Made by a program: the position numbers and the translations under genes. Of a DNA stretch of 64,000 bases, positions 46,310 to 59,853 are shown piece by piece. Positions within the stretch are counted from its first letter, which is position 1. Every line of letters starts with the position of its first letter. Under the pieces are notes generated by a model. The model saw only the letters and a program-made list of their open reading frames with translations, made no database searches and was not told the DNA's origin. The stretch covers positions 15,745 through 79,744 of the forward strand of contig LUCM01010011.1 in assembly GCA_008360955.1 (NCBI GenBank), read 5' to 3'. Source of the DNA: Fasciolopsis buskii. Its lineage: Eukaryota > Platyhelminthes > Trematoda > Plagiorchiida > Fasciolidae.

Positions 46310-48530
46310 GGTCTGACTGACCTCTTGAAACTAAAACTAGTTGCATAGGGCCAATCAGGCAGTGATAGCTGAAGCACGTGATCGGCCAAGCTGCACCAAT
46401 CAAATGAACAGAAAGGATTACCATAACAGATGGAGCATTTGGATAAGATTATAGTTGCTCGGCTATTCATCACAGATTGCCGTACATTTCCGTGGAAACC
46501 CATGGGTATGTAAGAGACTGGAGCAGTCATTTCTAATGTAGGGTAGAGGAAAGAACAAATCATATCAGCTTCGGTTCCAGTATAGAAATCATTCCGAGGT
46601 GAGCAAAAGAGTGAGTAAACCTCTTTCGATTATCACTTTGATTTCTTCAAAAATTTACGGTAACGTGTATCAGTAAAGGAGAAGGGATTAAGACCATTTA
46701 AAGGATGTCAAGTGAGATTTTCGCTTGCACCGGTCTTCGCATTTTGGACAGAACAAATGAGTACGCTAACCATCTGGTCAAAAATTGCAGTCAAAACATG
46801 TTAAATGGTTAACGAGATAACCTATGAATGGTTGCTAAAAGACTCGGCCTGGATCACGGTTTCGTTTCTTCAAGATCCGTGCTAAATAGCCACAACAGAA
46901 TTCCCATAGAAATGGTCTCGATAGATCATGGATGACCGGGATCATGAAAAAATCTGTGTTCATACGTTTCGTACGCAAACATAGGCTGATCAAGCTATTT
47001 GACAAATAAATTATGAAATCGTATGAAGTATAGACAGCTGGCAGTTGGCAGAGCCCGGCAAAGGATCTTGAAGTCACTTCAGAAAGTCATCAAAAAATAT
47101 CTGGAGGAAAATGGAGAAGAGTAGGGAAATGATAGACGGTATTCTGCTTCACCACGAAGTCCCTCCGTATTTGAACTGATGGTCCTCGTAGACCCTTTAC
47201 ATGGATGGAAATTCGAGATTATCAATTCAACATTTTATTGGTAAAGGCGTCTCATTATTACACAGAATATACTTCGGTAAGCGCTTTTGAATTCATCAAA
47301 GATGGGTCACACGGGTGGAGAGACTAAGAATGAGAGAAAAAACAATCGAAACATTTCGATAAGTTAAGACTAAAACTATCCCGAGCGGGAGGATACTACG
47401 TGTAAGATAAGTTGCCGGCAAAAGTCATGAATGCTTTTGTTTCTAGATGCTGCCAGAGAGATGGCAGTATCCGCCTACCTAAACCGATCACAAGAGGAGT
47501 TAGTTAATAAATTGCAGATGTACGTGGTTAGCAGAAATGGGCAGAGAGTAGCACCACGAGGCGCTCCTAAGTTGTTAGCCAACAGTTTTGATGTTTCCGC
47601 ACCCAGTCATGTCCACTGAGTTTCGATAGTCAGTGGGTGGGGAGTCTATGTGCAACTAAGGTGATGCGGCTTGAAATGGCATCCAAAATGGACCTGCCAT
47701 ACAAATAAGCAGATCAAAAAAGATTTCCAGGAGAACTGATGGATGTAAATGCTTAATTACAGAAGGCTTTGTCTGTTTGAGGCCATAGAAATTTAAACCG
47801 ATGGGTTTAAATTCTTTGAATACAAGAATAGAATTAACGGATTTTGGAATAAGAACAGTAGCTATGGATTTCTAACTGTCAGGAGTGGAACACAAGTTTA
47901 GTGACGTGTAAATAAAAGCGAAGGGATGGTTTTGAGTCATGGCCCTAGATCCTATAAGGAATGAAGATAGACATTCTGGACTTACCCTCAAGGTTATTTT
48001 AGCTGCAGTTGGAATCTTAAATGGCTCTTCTCGAGAAAAGAGTAGTTTGCCCATCCCATTACTGCGCAACTATAATTTGAGAAAAAAAAATCAGAACAGC
48101 AATTGGAATGTTTTATGGTGACTCTGCTTCCCGCACAACAGTCGAATGTCTTATCAAGTAAATCTGTTGAGTCTACAATTTAAGAGTTGACTGGCGAACG
48201 GCAGCTCAACACGTTTACTAGGACGGAGATATAACCGACATGTGAGTTACCACAAAAATGGCGGTAATGCCTTGTGCCTGCATGAGGATTTCACCACTTC
48301 GAAAGAAATACGAACACTATAGAAGAACGAGGTGGCAATAGGTATCAAAAGTCCCATTTTTCTGCTGGTCTTCTTTTCTTCCGTTCCTTTCTGATTATAT
48401 TCTTCACGTTGTTCCGGAGTTTTGTCAACGTAAAGTTCAGGATAGTCGTTCTGTCGAAACGCCCACCGTAGACGGCGAAGTTCCTTATCTATAGTATCCT
48501 CATTATGATTTTGTCATGCTCTACTGAGTA
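46310..48530. other. Intergenic, nothing recognised
   Basis: Only unplaced short frames, for example 47431-47619 (AAREMAVSAYLNRSQEELVN). No repeat family identified. Confidence 0.45.
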
Positions 48531-48539
48531 AGTGAGATT

Positions 48540-49330
48540 TTAGGTTTTGTTTTACCTTAAACAATATGAAACTGTTGAAATAAATATACTTCCCATTCTA
48601 GGTAGTGTTTCTATACATGGGCCGTAGGCAAGCATCCATGTATGCTATCCAGTAGGAATTGAGCATTTCGGTTGGCTTTATTGAATGTGAGTAGCATATG
48701 CGTAATAATGACGGAATCGTATGTCACGCAAATGACACCGCCAACGTAAAGTTCATAGATTGCACATTATCCAGTGATTGGCTGCAATAAGTTCGCCTCG
48801 AAAATTTCTGTGACTAGGGGCCTCAGATGCGATCCCACTACTACTTCATCTTTATGATGCGAAACTTGTGTCAGCTTTGACTAGCGCTTTTTCTGTGCTC
48901 GTAGAAAGAAGGTGATGCTGTTCATTTCCCAGGAAACCTATGTAATTACTGTTTTCAAGACTAAATTTACGTAGACAATCGATAGTATCCCTGATTGGTA
49001 CGTTTGCAAGGAGTGAATTGACATCGAATGAGAGCATTGGTTTGCCCGATACATTTAAATTTCTGACTCATCCCACGAAACCAAAAGGTGTAACGTAAGC
49101 GGTGTTTTGTTACCATTTGGCTACCTCGCTCTCTTGTGACAGAGCTAGTTACTCATCTCTAGGACAGGTCACAAAGGCACCCGTTCCATATGTAATTTCG
49201 GCAGTGCATGTAGTCTCAAAATAATGGTCTCAGTTGGCCGTATCCGTTCAGCCTTAACTGTGTCTATGATACCCTTCTATCTCAATAAACACATTTTCTT
49301 GGGTCTGATTGTTTTCCATCTTAATCGGTT
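48540..49330 (-). mobile_element. Penelope-like element, RT fragment
   Basis: On the minus strand, LSFDVNSLLANVPIRDTIDC then LRKFSLENSNYIGFLGNE (48900-49035) is the Penelope RT block with SFDVxSLFTNVP. GSHLRPLVTEIFEANL, then a broken catalytic box in ELYVGGVICV, and THMLLTFNKANRNAQF follow at 48830-48660. YVDD is replaced by YVGG. The sequence further left is too decayed to read. Confidence 0.75.
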
Positions 49331-51540
49331 TTTTCGGACGAGGTAAACGTGAATCTGAATGGGTCGCCTAGTACAAACTTCACCTTTTATGTAGTTATTT
49401 ATATTGAGGATTAAAACTCCGGCACATTTGACCGGTCTTGACAAAAGTATCTCTTAGTCCGCAATCTCTTCAGGCGTTTTAGGTGCTTTCTAGTTATGAT
49501 TCATTTGTCTGATGGTGTGAGACATCTGTACCAGAGTAGCATTTAGTTTCTGCAACTCCTGTATTGAGGATGAAACCAGATCCGTGACTTGCACGAAAAG
49601 GTTCTCAAATTCGGCCTCTACATCCAACCCTTTACTCTTATACTTAGGACCAGAAAATCTGGGTCGATCCTAGTGATGGTATTTCCAGCAACTATTTATC
49701 TTAAGTCTACGACCATTAACTATGAACACATTTCATTGGGTTTTACGAAAACCCACCAGATGGCTTCTCAGGGTCGACGAGTCTTGGTAATGAAAAGAGG
49801 TTTTACTGAATTGGCTTGAAAACAAACGAACAAACGTATGGTATGAAGGGCTGTTTGTCTCCCTTCATCAGTTTGCTGAGCGCCTGTGATGTTTAAATAC
49901 GTTCAGTTCTTATTCGCTCATTCTGCTCATTAGAACCTTGGCGGCGTAGAGAATCACCAGTGGTTGCAATTTGATTTGCCCTTTGAAAAGTCCACTGTTG
50001 TCCAGAAAATTCCATGCTCACGATACCACCGTTGGGAACCAGACTTCCACCTGAGATAGTTCACAGGAATTTAGGACCTTTGCAATCTTACTCATAAAAA
50101 AGGCAAACTTCTTTCGTCTACTTCACCTGGTGCTTATACTTTAGAGTAGAATATATAACACGGCTTTTTCACCTTTTTTCATAATGCGCCAGATATACAA
50201 TATGTAAGGGAGGAAGTGGTCCCCATTGAATGCTGCCCAATGGGGGATTAGATCACCGTGTGAACAGTTGAACTCTTGACGTACATATCCGAATGCCGCA
50301 ATGGTAAGGGCTTTATGATTATTGGTCGGGCAAATGGTCCAGTTCTGCTATTCGTTTGCCTGATTTTCTCACTCACGTTGGGCAGGTCAGTCTTGGTGTT
50401 TCATCGCACTCGGCGATCGCTCTTCCCATTTTTATATGCTTAGACCATCTGTGCCCACAGACTGGTTTCATTGATCTTTATCCCCAAGTAGTAAACCTGG
50501 GAGCTCCAGAAGTCACCCAGGAAAGCATAGATCTGGCTGGCCTAGTGCCCATCATAAAGTACTGGTTAACGAGATGGGTCCAGCCGTGAAGATCAGTAAT
50601 AACGTGTTTACCACTGAGTAACTTTTCGGTGTTGCCTGAACTCGGCAGGAATTATGAATAATTTCATCTAGACGAAATTTTATCTCTGGAAATGTAACTT
50701 TATGAAGAAATGGATGATGAAATAGCTAAACTCAGTAGTTTTTGCCGGGTATCGCGTGGGTGGTCCTACTTCACCACGGAGGCGGGGAGGCGATAACATC
50801 ACATATGTCAACCATCAAGGGTGTCCAAATATCCATCGTGTTTTCCATATTCCAAAGTTTATATCAGTTCCTCAATAAATTATTGTAAGTATAAACGTCT
50901 GAGAAACTTTCAGTCAAGTTTACCATCTAAATGGTCCAATGAAAGCTGCCAGGATTCCCTTGATGCGCCCCTGCAAATCTTGGCAAATTATACAAGCGCT
51001 TCTTTATGCTTCAGTTGCCGACTGTTTTAATCGATCGGTCTGGTGAGCACTGCCACTTTTCCCACTAGGATTGATTCCATCCTTCATATTTTCGTTGTGA
51101 ATAGTCAGAGTATTTTCTACTTCATTAGTTCATCTGGTCAAAGTTTTGCTCAAGATTCATAGCCGTACCAGTCATGTAAATTTCACATAATGCCTCGTCA
51201 GAAACTTTGCAAGAGGCAGATTAGTTTGCAAAGTTTCGTGACGCTTAATGAGACGGTAAACTAGACATACTTTTCTTTATTTTAAGAATCTGATATATCT
51301 GTGCCGGGGATTATGCAACCCGTCATTCAGGCTCATTCTTCCGCTGTCTCATTGAGACGATGTACGTTTAACGCGGGAGTTTCTCCTCTCTTCCGTTCGT
51401 TGGAAGTAATAAGCATCCAAAGGTAAATACCACATAACAGTCAACGAATAACAAAACTTACCAAGAACAGGCTGCTTTTACTGAATTACTTGCACATAAG
51501 CGATCCACTGGAACAAAAATATCCTCAGAATACCTGCAGA
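49331..51540. other. Intergenic, nothing recognised
   Basis: Stop-rich; a 77-residue frame at 50356-50589 is unplaced. Confidence 0.45.
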
Positions 51541-51559
51541 CTACTTAAAGCTTGATATA

Positions 51560-53000
51560 AAAACGATTCATCTGCATGCAAATATGCTGCTGTGAAACTG
51601 AAACCCTCAGTATGTCATTGACCAAGGAAGACTGGTATACCTGTAACCAATGGTGTCCCTTGGCGAGCCTTTTCATTTTCATTTCTACTCCAAATGTTTG
51701 TAAAGAACTGCTTTTTCTAGGCCCTGAAATGTCTTGTATACCAGATGACCTCAGCCTCATAGACCTCAACGAGTTTGTGGTCATTCTTTTCGTTATATTT
51801 TATGAGTTGTTTAACAAATTTTTATATAACAATGAAATTCCTGACTTTTGGAGAACAGCTGTCATAATCCCTCTCTACGAAGGGCATTTCCAAGTTCCGT
51901 CTTATTGCTTGTACTTCAGTAACTTTAATTGTCTTCGACAAATTATTTCCCCCTCTGCTTTCATCTTATCCAAAGGTTTCTGATTCTCACCAGTTTGCTT
52001 ATCAATCCTCGGGGCTGTCGATGAACGCCCTAGTCACTCCAACACTGTTCATTTCTTTGGCATAAGAAAACAAGGGTGAAAGAGTAAGGATCTGCTCCTA
52101 TGATTATTATGGTGTTTTCAATTGCGTCGACAGTTGCTAGTTTCTTCCGTTCCTATTTAGTTTTAGGACTTCCCAATATTTCCCTTCTGGCTGACTATTT
52201 CCGCAGATGATAATAATTCCCGCATTACCATAACATAACTTCCTCTATTTTCATTTCTATTCTAGGAGTACCGCAAGGGGCTATATTGCGCTTGTTTCAC
52301 TTTCTCGAATCATTTCAACCCACTATCTTATCATGTGTGCAGACGATGGGGGTTTTAGTCTGTTGTACTCCAGTGAAACTTCATTTTTGGCTTACAAAAA
52401 CGTCTAAGAACTTTCAGAATAGCCCATTAATCCCCATAAATGTATGGACATTACATTTCGTCTCGTGAAAAAGTTCAAAAAGCTCGGTATCTAGTGATGT
52501 TATCACATCAGTATAAGTTTCTTGGAACAAATGAATTACTAAGATTCATTAAAGTATCCTGTTGTAATATTGGATGGAAATCTTGCGTGGTCACGACAGT
52601 TGAACTGCGTTTTTGTAAATAACAGGCGTCTCACTTTTTATGTACCATGTTTCAAATTAACTCCTTGGCCAAACACCCTGTCAAGAGATTCTTTGTTCAT
52701 GTTCTCATTCACCGTCTCTACATCTATCCGCTTTATTTTCTCAGTTTATTCTTAAAAGATCCTGAATTACTTTGTAGATCCCTCAAGATTTTTCTACTGT
52801 GGGGACGCACCCAAATACCTAACTGAGCTTACCATCTCCCAGCTTATTAAAGCTTGTCTGATGCTCCACAGGTATACAGATTGACTGTCCTCATCCAAAA
52901 AACAAAAATCTAGCGAAAAGCCTTTCCCCCTGTGTCACTCGGTCCTTTTATAAACATGCTCATTTACGAACCTGAGGTTACAAGTGTTCTGCCGTTCCAC
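51560..53000 (+). mobile_element. CR1/Jockey-type LINE, RT fragment
   Basis: A frame at 51576-51983 contains IFYELFNKFLYNNEIPDFWR then TAVIIPLYEG, the LFNxSLxxGxxPxxWRxAxVxPLYK motif of CR1/Jockey RTs. LGVPQGAIL at 52264-52290 is the QG box, and the catalytic FADD region that should follow is broken. The thumb-like tail is readable in pieces to about 53000. Heavily mutated. The stretch 53001-58350 to its right shows only a TA run and an AAT run. Confidence 0.7.
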
Positions 53001-54349
53001 AGCGGCCTAGATCCTTGAAACATCACAAAAGTCCAATATTGCAACTTGAAGGAGGCCTGGAGTGGGATCTTGAAACTAGCCCATGTTCTAAGCATTCCTT
53101 GTGCATATTTGTTCGCGTTCATAATGTGCCTTTCGGTTACTTGAAAGCTGAATATTTGCTCTTGTGGATGCCTAAAGTGATTAGTTGACTTGAGTCGGCA
53201 GAATCACCTTGTTTCATATGAGCCTGACTATTTTAATGTGATCCTCCTTAACTCAGTTTGCTGCTTTCTCTGAGTGGTCGTTTCCCTGCCCATGGAAGAT
53301 TGGCACGTACCTTTGGTACTCTGGTCTTTCTAATTCAGTACCACCTGCCGAAGTGTTTATTGGTAAGGTTATTTGAACTGAGGCCTTAATTTGGAGTCAA
53401 CTTAAGAGCTCACTTAAGAGTTTCACCGCCAATCTCAGATGTCACTGTAGAAATCTCAAGCCTAATCAACCATGTTCACCAGGTGGAACCGGCTAATTTC
53501 CAACCATACCGGTTCATCCAATTACTAGCATGTATCTCCATCAAAGTGGGGCATTCCTATTTTTTCATTGACTGAACGCCACAAAATACCGGATTTTGCA
53601 GTGGGCATTGAGAAGGTGTGTTCTTAGGACGAGCAAGACCGTTTAGGCTTTTGAATCAATGACTCGATGTTTTCGTTATTTAAATATCATGTGTAAGGAG
53701 GCTTGGTTGAACATATCTGCGGAGCTAATAAACGTGATACGATGACAGGAATAATAAGACACTCAATATCCAGTACATTTTGGGCGAACCACCTGGAGGA
53801 AATATTGAGTTGAGGGGATTTCTATCGACGACATCACTGGTTGATCTAACTTGGAAGTTCGCATCCGACACATTGGCATTTCCGATGTGATCATTCCTAC
53901 CGACAACGCGCTTGCTTATCGTTCTCTTAATGCAAACGAATTTTGCATTCATTGAAATTCAAGCACCGTCCTCTGACCAACGGGATGGGTAAATGCGATT
54001 GCCTCATGTGAGAGTAGTTCAATCGTACGATATCGCCTACTCGTTGCATAGAATCAAACCAGCTAATTGAAAGTCGTCAATTTTGCTTTCCGTAAATGAT
54101 TCAACTAATGTGCGATTTTTTGTTCACTGTTTAGGTGACGGCCCGTTTTGTGTAAACATTTTTTTCTGGCTTTGAATTTGTAAATTTGCCTTCGATTTGT
54201 ATAAGTCACTCCATCGTTAAAAGACTTCAGAATTATTATTCTTATCACCAATATTATTATTAGTAGTATTATAATCACTACGACTACTATTTCCAAAATA
54301 ATTATTACTGTTATTGCAAAGTAGGATATGAACAATAAACAAAGCATTT

Positions 54350-54352
<3 letters not shown>

Positions 54353-54391
<39 letters not shown>
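54353..54391. repeat. (TA)n microsatellite
   Basis: Uninterrupted TA run of about 19 units; an ATT-rich tract precedes it (54230-54310). Confidence 0.95.
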
Positions 54392-54393
<2 letters not shown>

Positions 54394-56292
54394 CAAAGGC
54401 GACTAATCTGTTCGCACACAGTTTCAGTAATTTCAGCTAATGTAATTTATCTCTGGAATAGTGTGCTGTACTTACTGCTGGGCAGGACACTTTTGCCAGT
54501 AATGTCCTGTTCAGCTTCACAGTTACGCAAATTGATGAAGTTTGAGTGGATTTTCTCCCCTAGTACACATCATATTTGTCATTTCCGAGAAAACCACGTG
54601 CTTGAGAACTTAGATCTAAAATGAACATTGCGAATCCGATAAATCATACAGCAGAACAGTGTGAGCAGTGTGATCTTCGCATCTGATTTACCGATACTGT
54701 GGCAACCGAGAGTGAACCAATCGATCGATCAATTGTTTAACGGTTGAATTCAGGGCAAACCCGAACTAGTGAGTTCATTTGGAGCAGAGATATTTGGCGC
54801 ACACGTATGTTGAAAGTGCGATAAAAAATTTGGTTGATACCAAGGTGTACCTCATCCGGTGGAATTATAACTAACATTATAGCTTTCTCAGACCAACATT
54901 CTTGCGCAAACATGGAGCCCCAACGTGATTACACTAGGCCAAAATATGTAAGAAATCCTGGTAAGTTCTTTGAATGCGTCTTGCCATGCTTTAAAAAATG
55001 GGTTGGACTAGATAAACTTTATTTCCTCCCTTTTGGAGGTTCCGCTCAAAAGGGAATAAAGTGTCGTAGTCAGCAGTGGCATGTCCGACTTAATGTATCC
55101 TTAGTTATTTATATCACTGTCGATGGAAATCAAAATATATGGTGAAAACAACAGTAGAATAATTAGTCGGTGAGCTGAATGAAATCATAATCAGATTTTG
55201 TCATTCACAATTTGCCTTTGTCATACTCCCTAGGTTATATTCACCCACTCTCTTGACTACAGGCCAGACAGCAGCCAATTTTGAGGTTAGAGAAAGCACA
55301 AAATGGACTGGTTTTTTCCACAACGTAAAGAGGAGTTTCTTTCATTACTCTATTCAGTCAACGGCGATTGTACAATAATTTAATAAGGAAGTGGAATCTG
55401 GTTACAGGTCGTAGAAAGGGCAATCGATCGGTGATTGGAGGATTCGCAGAAAAATCGTTCACATCCGGAGGTTACAAACGGGACCTAATACTGAGCACCA
55501 CTGGTTCGACAGACGGTCAAAAAGCAACATGACTTCTTTGTTCCATGTGGACTGTCTCCCTTTTAAATGCAAAGCGCACTAATTTAAATAGATACGATTT
55601 CACCAAATCTAATGAAGATGTCATTGGTTACAAATGAAAAGGGTTTTGACGGGAAACAACTGAATCTAATTGCCGTAATCTTTAAAATCGTGCTCTTTAA
55701 GTTGTTTTGTCTTTTCCGTCGGTGCACGTTGGTAGGGGATTGGTGATCATGCAGCTGGTATACAACAGAACTTAATCAGGGTTTGGTGCGTATGCATTAT
55801 GATTTATGCCAGGTCCGATGGGACCTCCATAATTAACCTCAATTAGATGAGCTATAACAAAGCATAGTTAATCGTTTTGTTGATGACTCAGCAGCTAAAG
55901 AATCGGCACGGGAAATCTATGCTCTACTGAAAGAAATAGAATAAGGTGAGAAAATTGCAGCGAAGTGAGCTAGCTTTATCTAAAAAAATTCTTGTTTAAA
56001 GCAAAAAAATGAAGCAGTTAAATTGGTTACGGGAGAGAATGACTGGACAGTCTAATCAAAATTCGACTTTGTTAATAGCGGTTAAAAGACAGCCACGATA
56101 TCAGTAGTTGGCAAAATGAGATCGATAAAACAAGATGAGTGGTTGAGCACCTCGTGTTTGAGCGATAATGGTGATTCGCAGCAAGCCATTGTTTACACGT
56201 TCGGGTACCGATAAAGTGCCGCACCTGACTGTCTGTTTCGAATTTCATTCATGAAACGGTAGGCGATTGTGTCAAGATATACGTGGGTTGCA

Positions 56293-56313
56293 ATAATAAT
56301 AATAATAATAATC
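56293..56313. repeat. (AAT)n microsatellite
   Basis: About seven AAT units. Confidence 0.9.
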
Positions 56314-58350
56314 TTCATATTTTCTGCGCATCAGAACTATGGAGAAGGACAAATGAAATGGGAAGCAAGAAAAAAGAACCCTTTTTACTGAAATCACAGT
56401 TCATATCACCTCTTTCAGACTCTCCCTCGATGTCACCAACTCTGTCGTCATTCATGGTTTCCCTTTGGGAGGTTGCCCGGTTCAGAATAGGGGGATTTTT
56501 TTAGAGTACACCTCTAGACTCCGAGCAGCCATGATCAACTTGAAAAGTAGCAGCACTTTCCAGACGATTGGGCTACCAATTAACTGGTTCATGCTCCGTT
56601 TCTGGTAAAACCTCCCACTATTGTTGACACAAGACAAGAAGACCTACAGAGCGAACGCTTACCGGGAAAATCCTACCACTCCTTAAAAGTGGTGCAGCAT
56701 TTCTGCTGCCGATTTCTTAATGAGGTTGGGCGCTTCCTTATCCAGGCCCCGGATGGTATGTAGCTTTATCACTAGTTTCAGCTGGAATTCAGATCAGATC
56801 CAACTTGCATTTACTTAATTTTACTGATTTATGAGCAAAATGTTTGCGCCTGTATACTATTTGGCTCTTTGTTCGACCATATTCAGAATACCGTACAGAT
56901 AAGCTACTGGTCTTGCATTTAGCCTGCTTTGAGGCAGGTGGACGGGCACTAACAGAAAGAAGCTGCAGGAATTGAAAATGTCTGATGAAAATCTGCAGGC
57001 AGTTTTTATCTGTGAAAATTCGGAACTCTGGTCTTTCCAGTGACTGATCCCGATGATCCTTGTTGAACAGTTTGCACTGCAAACTGAATGACAACCCATG
57101 TACAAACTTCATTTTGGCTGAGACTGCAGTTTACCAGCTTTTGCATATTTCTGATCTGGGAGTTAGCTTTGCAAATCAGAACAATCGAGCCATAGTAGAT
57201 ATCGTAGTGGAGCACATACAAAAGTCGCAAATTATTCCTCCCGCATTTTCTTCCCCTGCGATCTGCTGTTCTGAGTCATTAAAACTTCTGTTTTTACCCA
57301 CTTTTCGAAAAAGATATCGTATAAAACCCTGAGGAAAAAATCTGATGGACCTCGATATTCATAGGTAACTGATTGAAAGTACAGTGGATGATGGCTATTG
57401 ACAGCGAGTCATGGTTAACGAACTGTATCATAAGGCTGATAAAAGGTTATTTAAGTAGTGCGGATGAACTATAGTGCAACTACCCATTCATAGATCAGCA
57501 TGAATTGTGGTGAGGATCCTCACGATTTTCTGACCTCGTTCATTTACACGCCATTCAAGTTATCTGACTTTTTTACTTTGGGCCTTCTGTTAGCTTCTGT
57601 TATAAATGATTGCTTCGCAGGTTTACTGGTCAGCAGTCTTCTGGCCTCATATTTTTAGGATCCAATTCGGCAGATTACTTTCAGATTTAACTGGAAAGCA
57701 AAGTCTATTTTCATAGCGTCCTAAATATACTCTTCTCAAATGAAGTCCATCCGTACTTGGTCTGAATTAGTTCTTGCGCTACGCGCAATTTCAGTTGGAC
57801 AAGATGCTCTTAGATTCACTTGCAGATTAGTCGGCAGGATGAGAAAAGCCAGCACTGTTATTGCTTCAGCGGCTGAAACACTTGACGTTGCCCCATCGAT
57901 CGCAGACTTGTCCCGCTGCATTCCAATTTGTGTTGCGTTTTCCTATGACTCTTCTGATTTTGGTAACATTTTAGCTCATTTGGAATACGGCTGAAGCTAA
58001 AATACTTGTGACGGACAGCATGCACTTTTGCCCAATTAGTATGTCGTTGAGGGGCGTCAGATGAAGTCAAATAATGGTTCTGAAAGTATTAGCACGTTAG
58101 TTACCACAAGGATTTAGAAAGACAAATAATGGAAAACCTCAGGAGCTGCAAGTTTAAAAAGCGGGATTTTGAGCCTTACATTTTCTAGTGCTTTTTGTTT
58201 TGAGTCAAACGTAGAGACGAATGCTGTGGATAAAATCTTGCAGACAATTCCCTATATACCAACTAATTTATTTCCCTTACAAAAATAACTCGGAATGACC
58301 AATGCAGACCCGCAATTTAACTGTGTATTCATCTTCCTGCACTCATTTAG

Positions 58351-58548
58351 GGGAATTCGGTTTGATCTTTGAAATCGCTGATGCTAAACCGTTGGCTGGA
58401 AACGAACTCGGTTCAGTGGCTTACTTCCCAGCTAAAGTACGAGAACAAGTGGAACAGATCTTCCGTAATCTCGATGTGATTCAGCTTTCTCGGTGCGTTT
58501 CCATGTGGAATGTCTGGACACAATGCACATTCGAACGAATCGAACCGG
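58351..58548 (+). CDS. Isolated exon of an unrecognised gene
   Basis: The acceptor is cttcctgcactcatttag and the donor is gtaagt. After two lead bases the 198-base exon reads EFGLIFEIADAKPLAGNELG, SVAYFPAKVREQVEQIFRNL, DVIQLSRCVSMWNVWTQCTF and ERIEP, ending phase 1. Composition, splice signals and lack of stops argue for a real host exon, and its codon use resembles the RAB3GAP2 exons. I could not identify the family or find a partner exon with matching phase in the window. It implies a second gene on the + strand that spans 29-64 kb or beyond. Confidence 0.6.
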
Positions 58549-59038
58549 GTAAGTGGTGTGCATGAGGTTATGGAAAAGTATACTTGATCGTCGACGGGCT
58601 ACCAACTCTTACTTCTCTAATTGGTTATAATCGCGACCTCTGGATGATCAGCACGTCGTGTGTTAGATATTTTTCTCCTTCTTCGCGCAAATCAAGATGC
58701 AAAACAAAGGCGCAATCAGGAAAAAATAGACAAATTCCTGTTGTGTTTGTTGGCAGAATCATTTAAATGGTGTTTGCGTCCGCCTCGGATTAGTGCAATG
58801 GGACAACTACACTTTTAAATCGTCTTCAATGTTTGATGTTTTGCATTACGCTACTAGGGAATACCCAGTAGCATAAACCGTTATATGAAGTTTTACGACT
58901 GCTGGCAATCCAGATTGACGACATTTTGCCGTGCGAGTAAATGGAGGAAGGAAACAGATGGTAATTAAAAAAATTCCAGACTGTTTGCGGATGTCACATT
59001 TACACTTATAATTGGAACATTCGTACAGGAGAACAGAG

Positions 59039-59361
59039 TTGAGAAAACACAAGTTGGCGAACAAGCTCGTTTTCAGTGATTCGTACTCATGCCATTACAT
59101 CACTATATATATCTTGACAAAATATTTTCACTATAGGAAGGATTGGATTAGTCATTTACAAATATGGGTGGGGAAGGGATTTGTGGTGTTAATTGTTTTG
59201 TTGTCTAGGGTTTGTATTGGGACGGGGGGTGGGCCAAGGGAGTTGAAGCGCAACCACAAATTGTTTTTGAGAACAAAGTGGAGGACTGTGAAGACGGATT
59301 GCGACAGCTTCCGCAGTGCTCAAGAGGCGACACTTTGCCAACCTGGATTGTTGACCTCTGA
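59039..59361 (+). repeat. Left arm of 323-bp inverted repeat
   Basis: Reverse complement of 59496-59818 with no mismatch found by eye; translations of the two arms are identical over more than 100 residues. Confidence 0.92.
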
Positions 59362-59840
59362 ACGCATCCGTGAGCACCACCCGGCATGGTTAGGCACTGG
59401 AACAATTAAGTCACTTAATAGCGCAGTGGTTTCACATCTAGCACAGACTAACCACACCGTGAATGTGACGCAAGCTTTCCGGACCCTGTATAAGGTCAGA
59501 GGTCAACAATCCAGGTTGGCAAAGTGTCGCCTCTTGAGCACTGCGGAAGCTGTCGCAATCCGTCTTCACAGTCCTCCACTTTGTTCTCAAAAACAATTTG
59601 TGGTTGCGCTTCAACTCCCTTGGCCCACCCCCCGTCCCAATACAAACCCTAGACAACAAAACAATTAACACCACAAATCCCTTCCCCACCCATATTTGTA
59701 AATGACTAATCCAATCCTTCCTATAGTGAAAATATTTTGTCAAGATATATATAGTGATGTAATGGCATGAGTACGAATCACTGAAAACGAGCTTGTTCGC
59801 CAACTTGTGTTTTCTCAATGTGCTCAGTGGTTATTTTCAA
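59043..59840 (+). mobile_element. Palindromic Penelope-like element with 13-bp TSD
   Basis: The 798-bp insertion is bounded by the direct repeat AGAACAGAGTTGA (59030-59042 and 59841-59853). It consists of two inverted arms of 323 bp with a 134-bp spacer. Reading the spacer and right arm on the + strand gives the end of a GIY-YIG domain (ERIREHHPAWLGTGTIKSLN, SHLAQTNHTVNVTQAFRTLY) and the tail LLSTAEAVAIRLHSPPLCSQ, homologous to 31080-31340 and to the minus strand at 2250-2490. The left arm is an inverted copy of the 3' end. No RT is left, so it is non-autonomous. Confidence 0.88.
59496..59818 (-). repeat. Right arm of 323-bp inverted repeat
   Basis: Partner of 59039-59361; the two arms are separated by the 134-bp spacer 59362-59495. 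Confidence 0.92.
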
Positions 59841-59853
59841 AGAACAGAGTTGA

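Larger units (their letters stand above)
53001..58350. other. Intergenic, mostly unrecognised
   Basis: Unplaced frames at 54834-55145, 57060-57332 and 57740-57994. A NRFVDDSAAKESAREIYALL peptide at 55870-55930 looks RT-like but is isolated. Microsatellites are listed separately. Confidence 0.4.

Noticed and set aside
55860..55935. FVDD-containing peptide as an LTR or Penelope RT
   Set aside because: No other RT motif is readable on either side, so a single short match is not enough.
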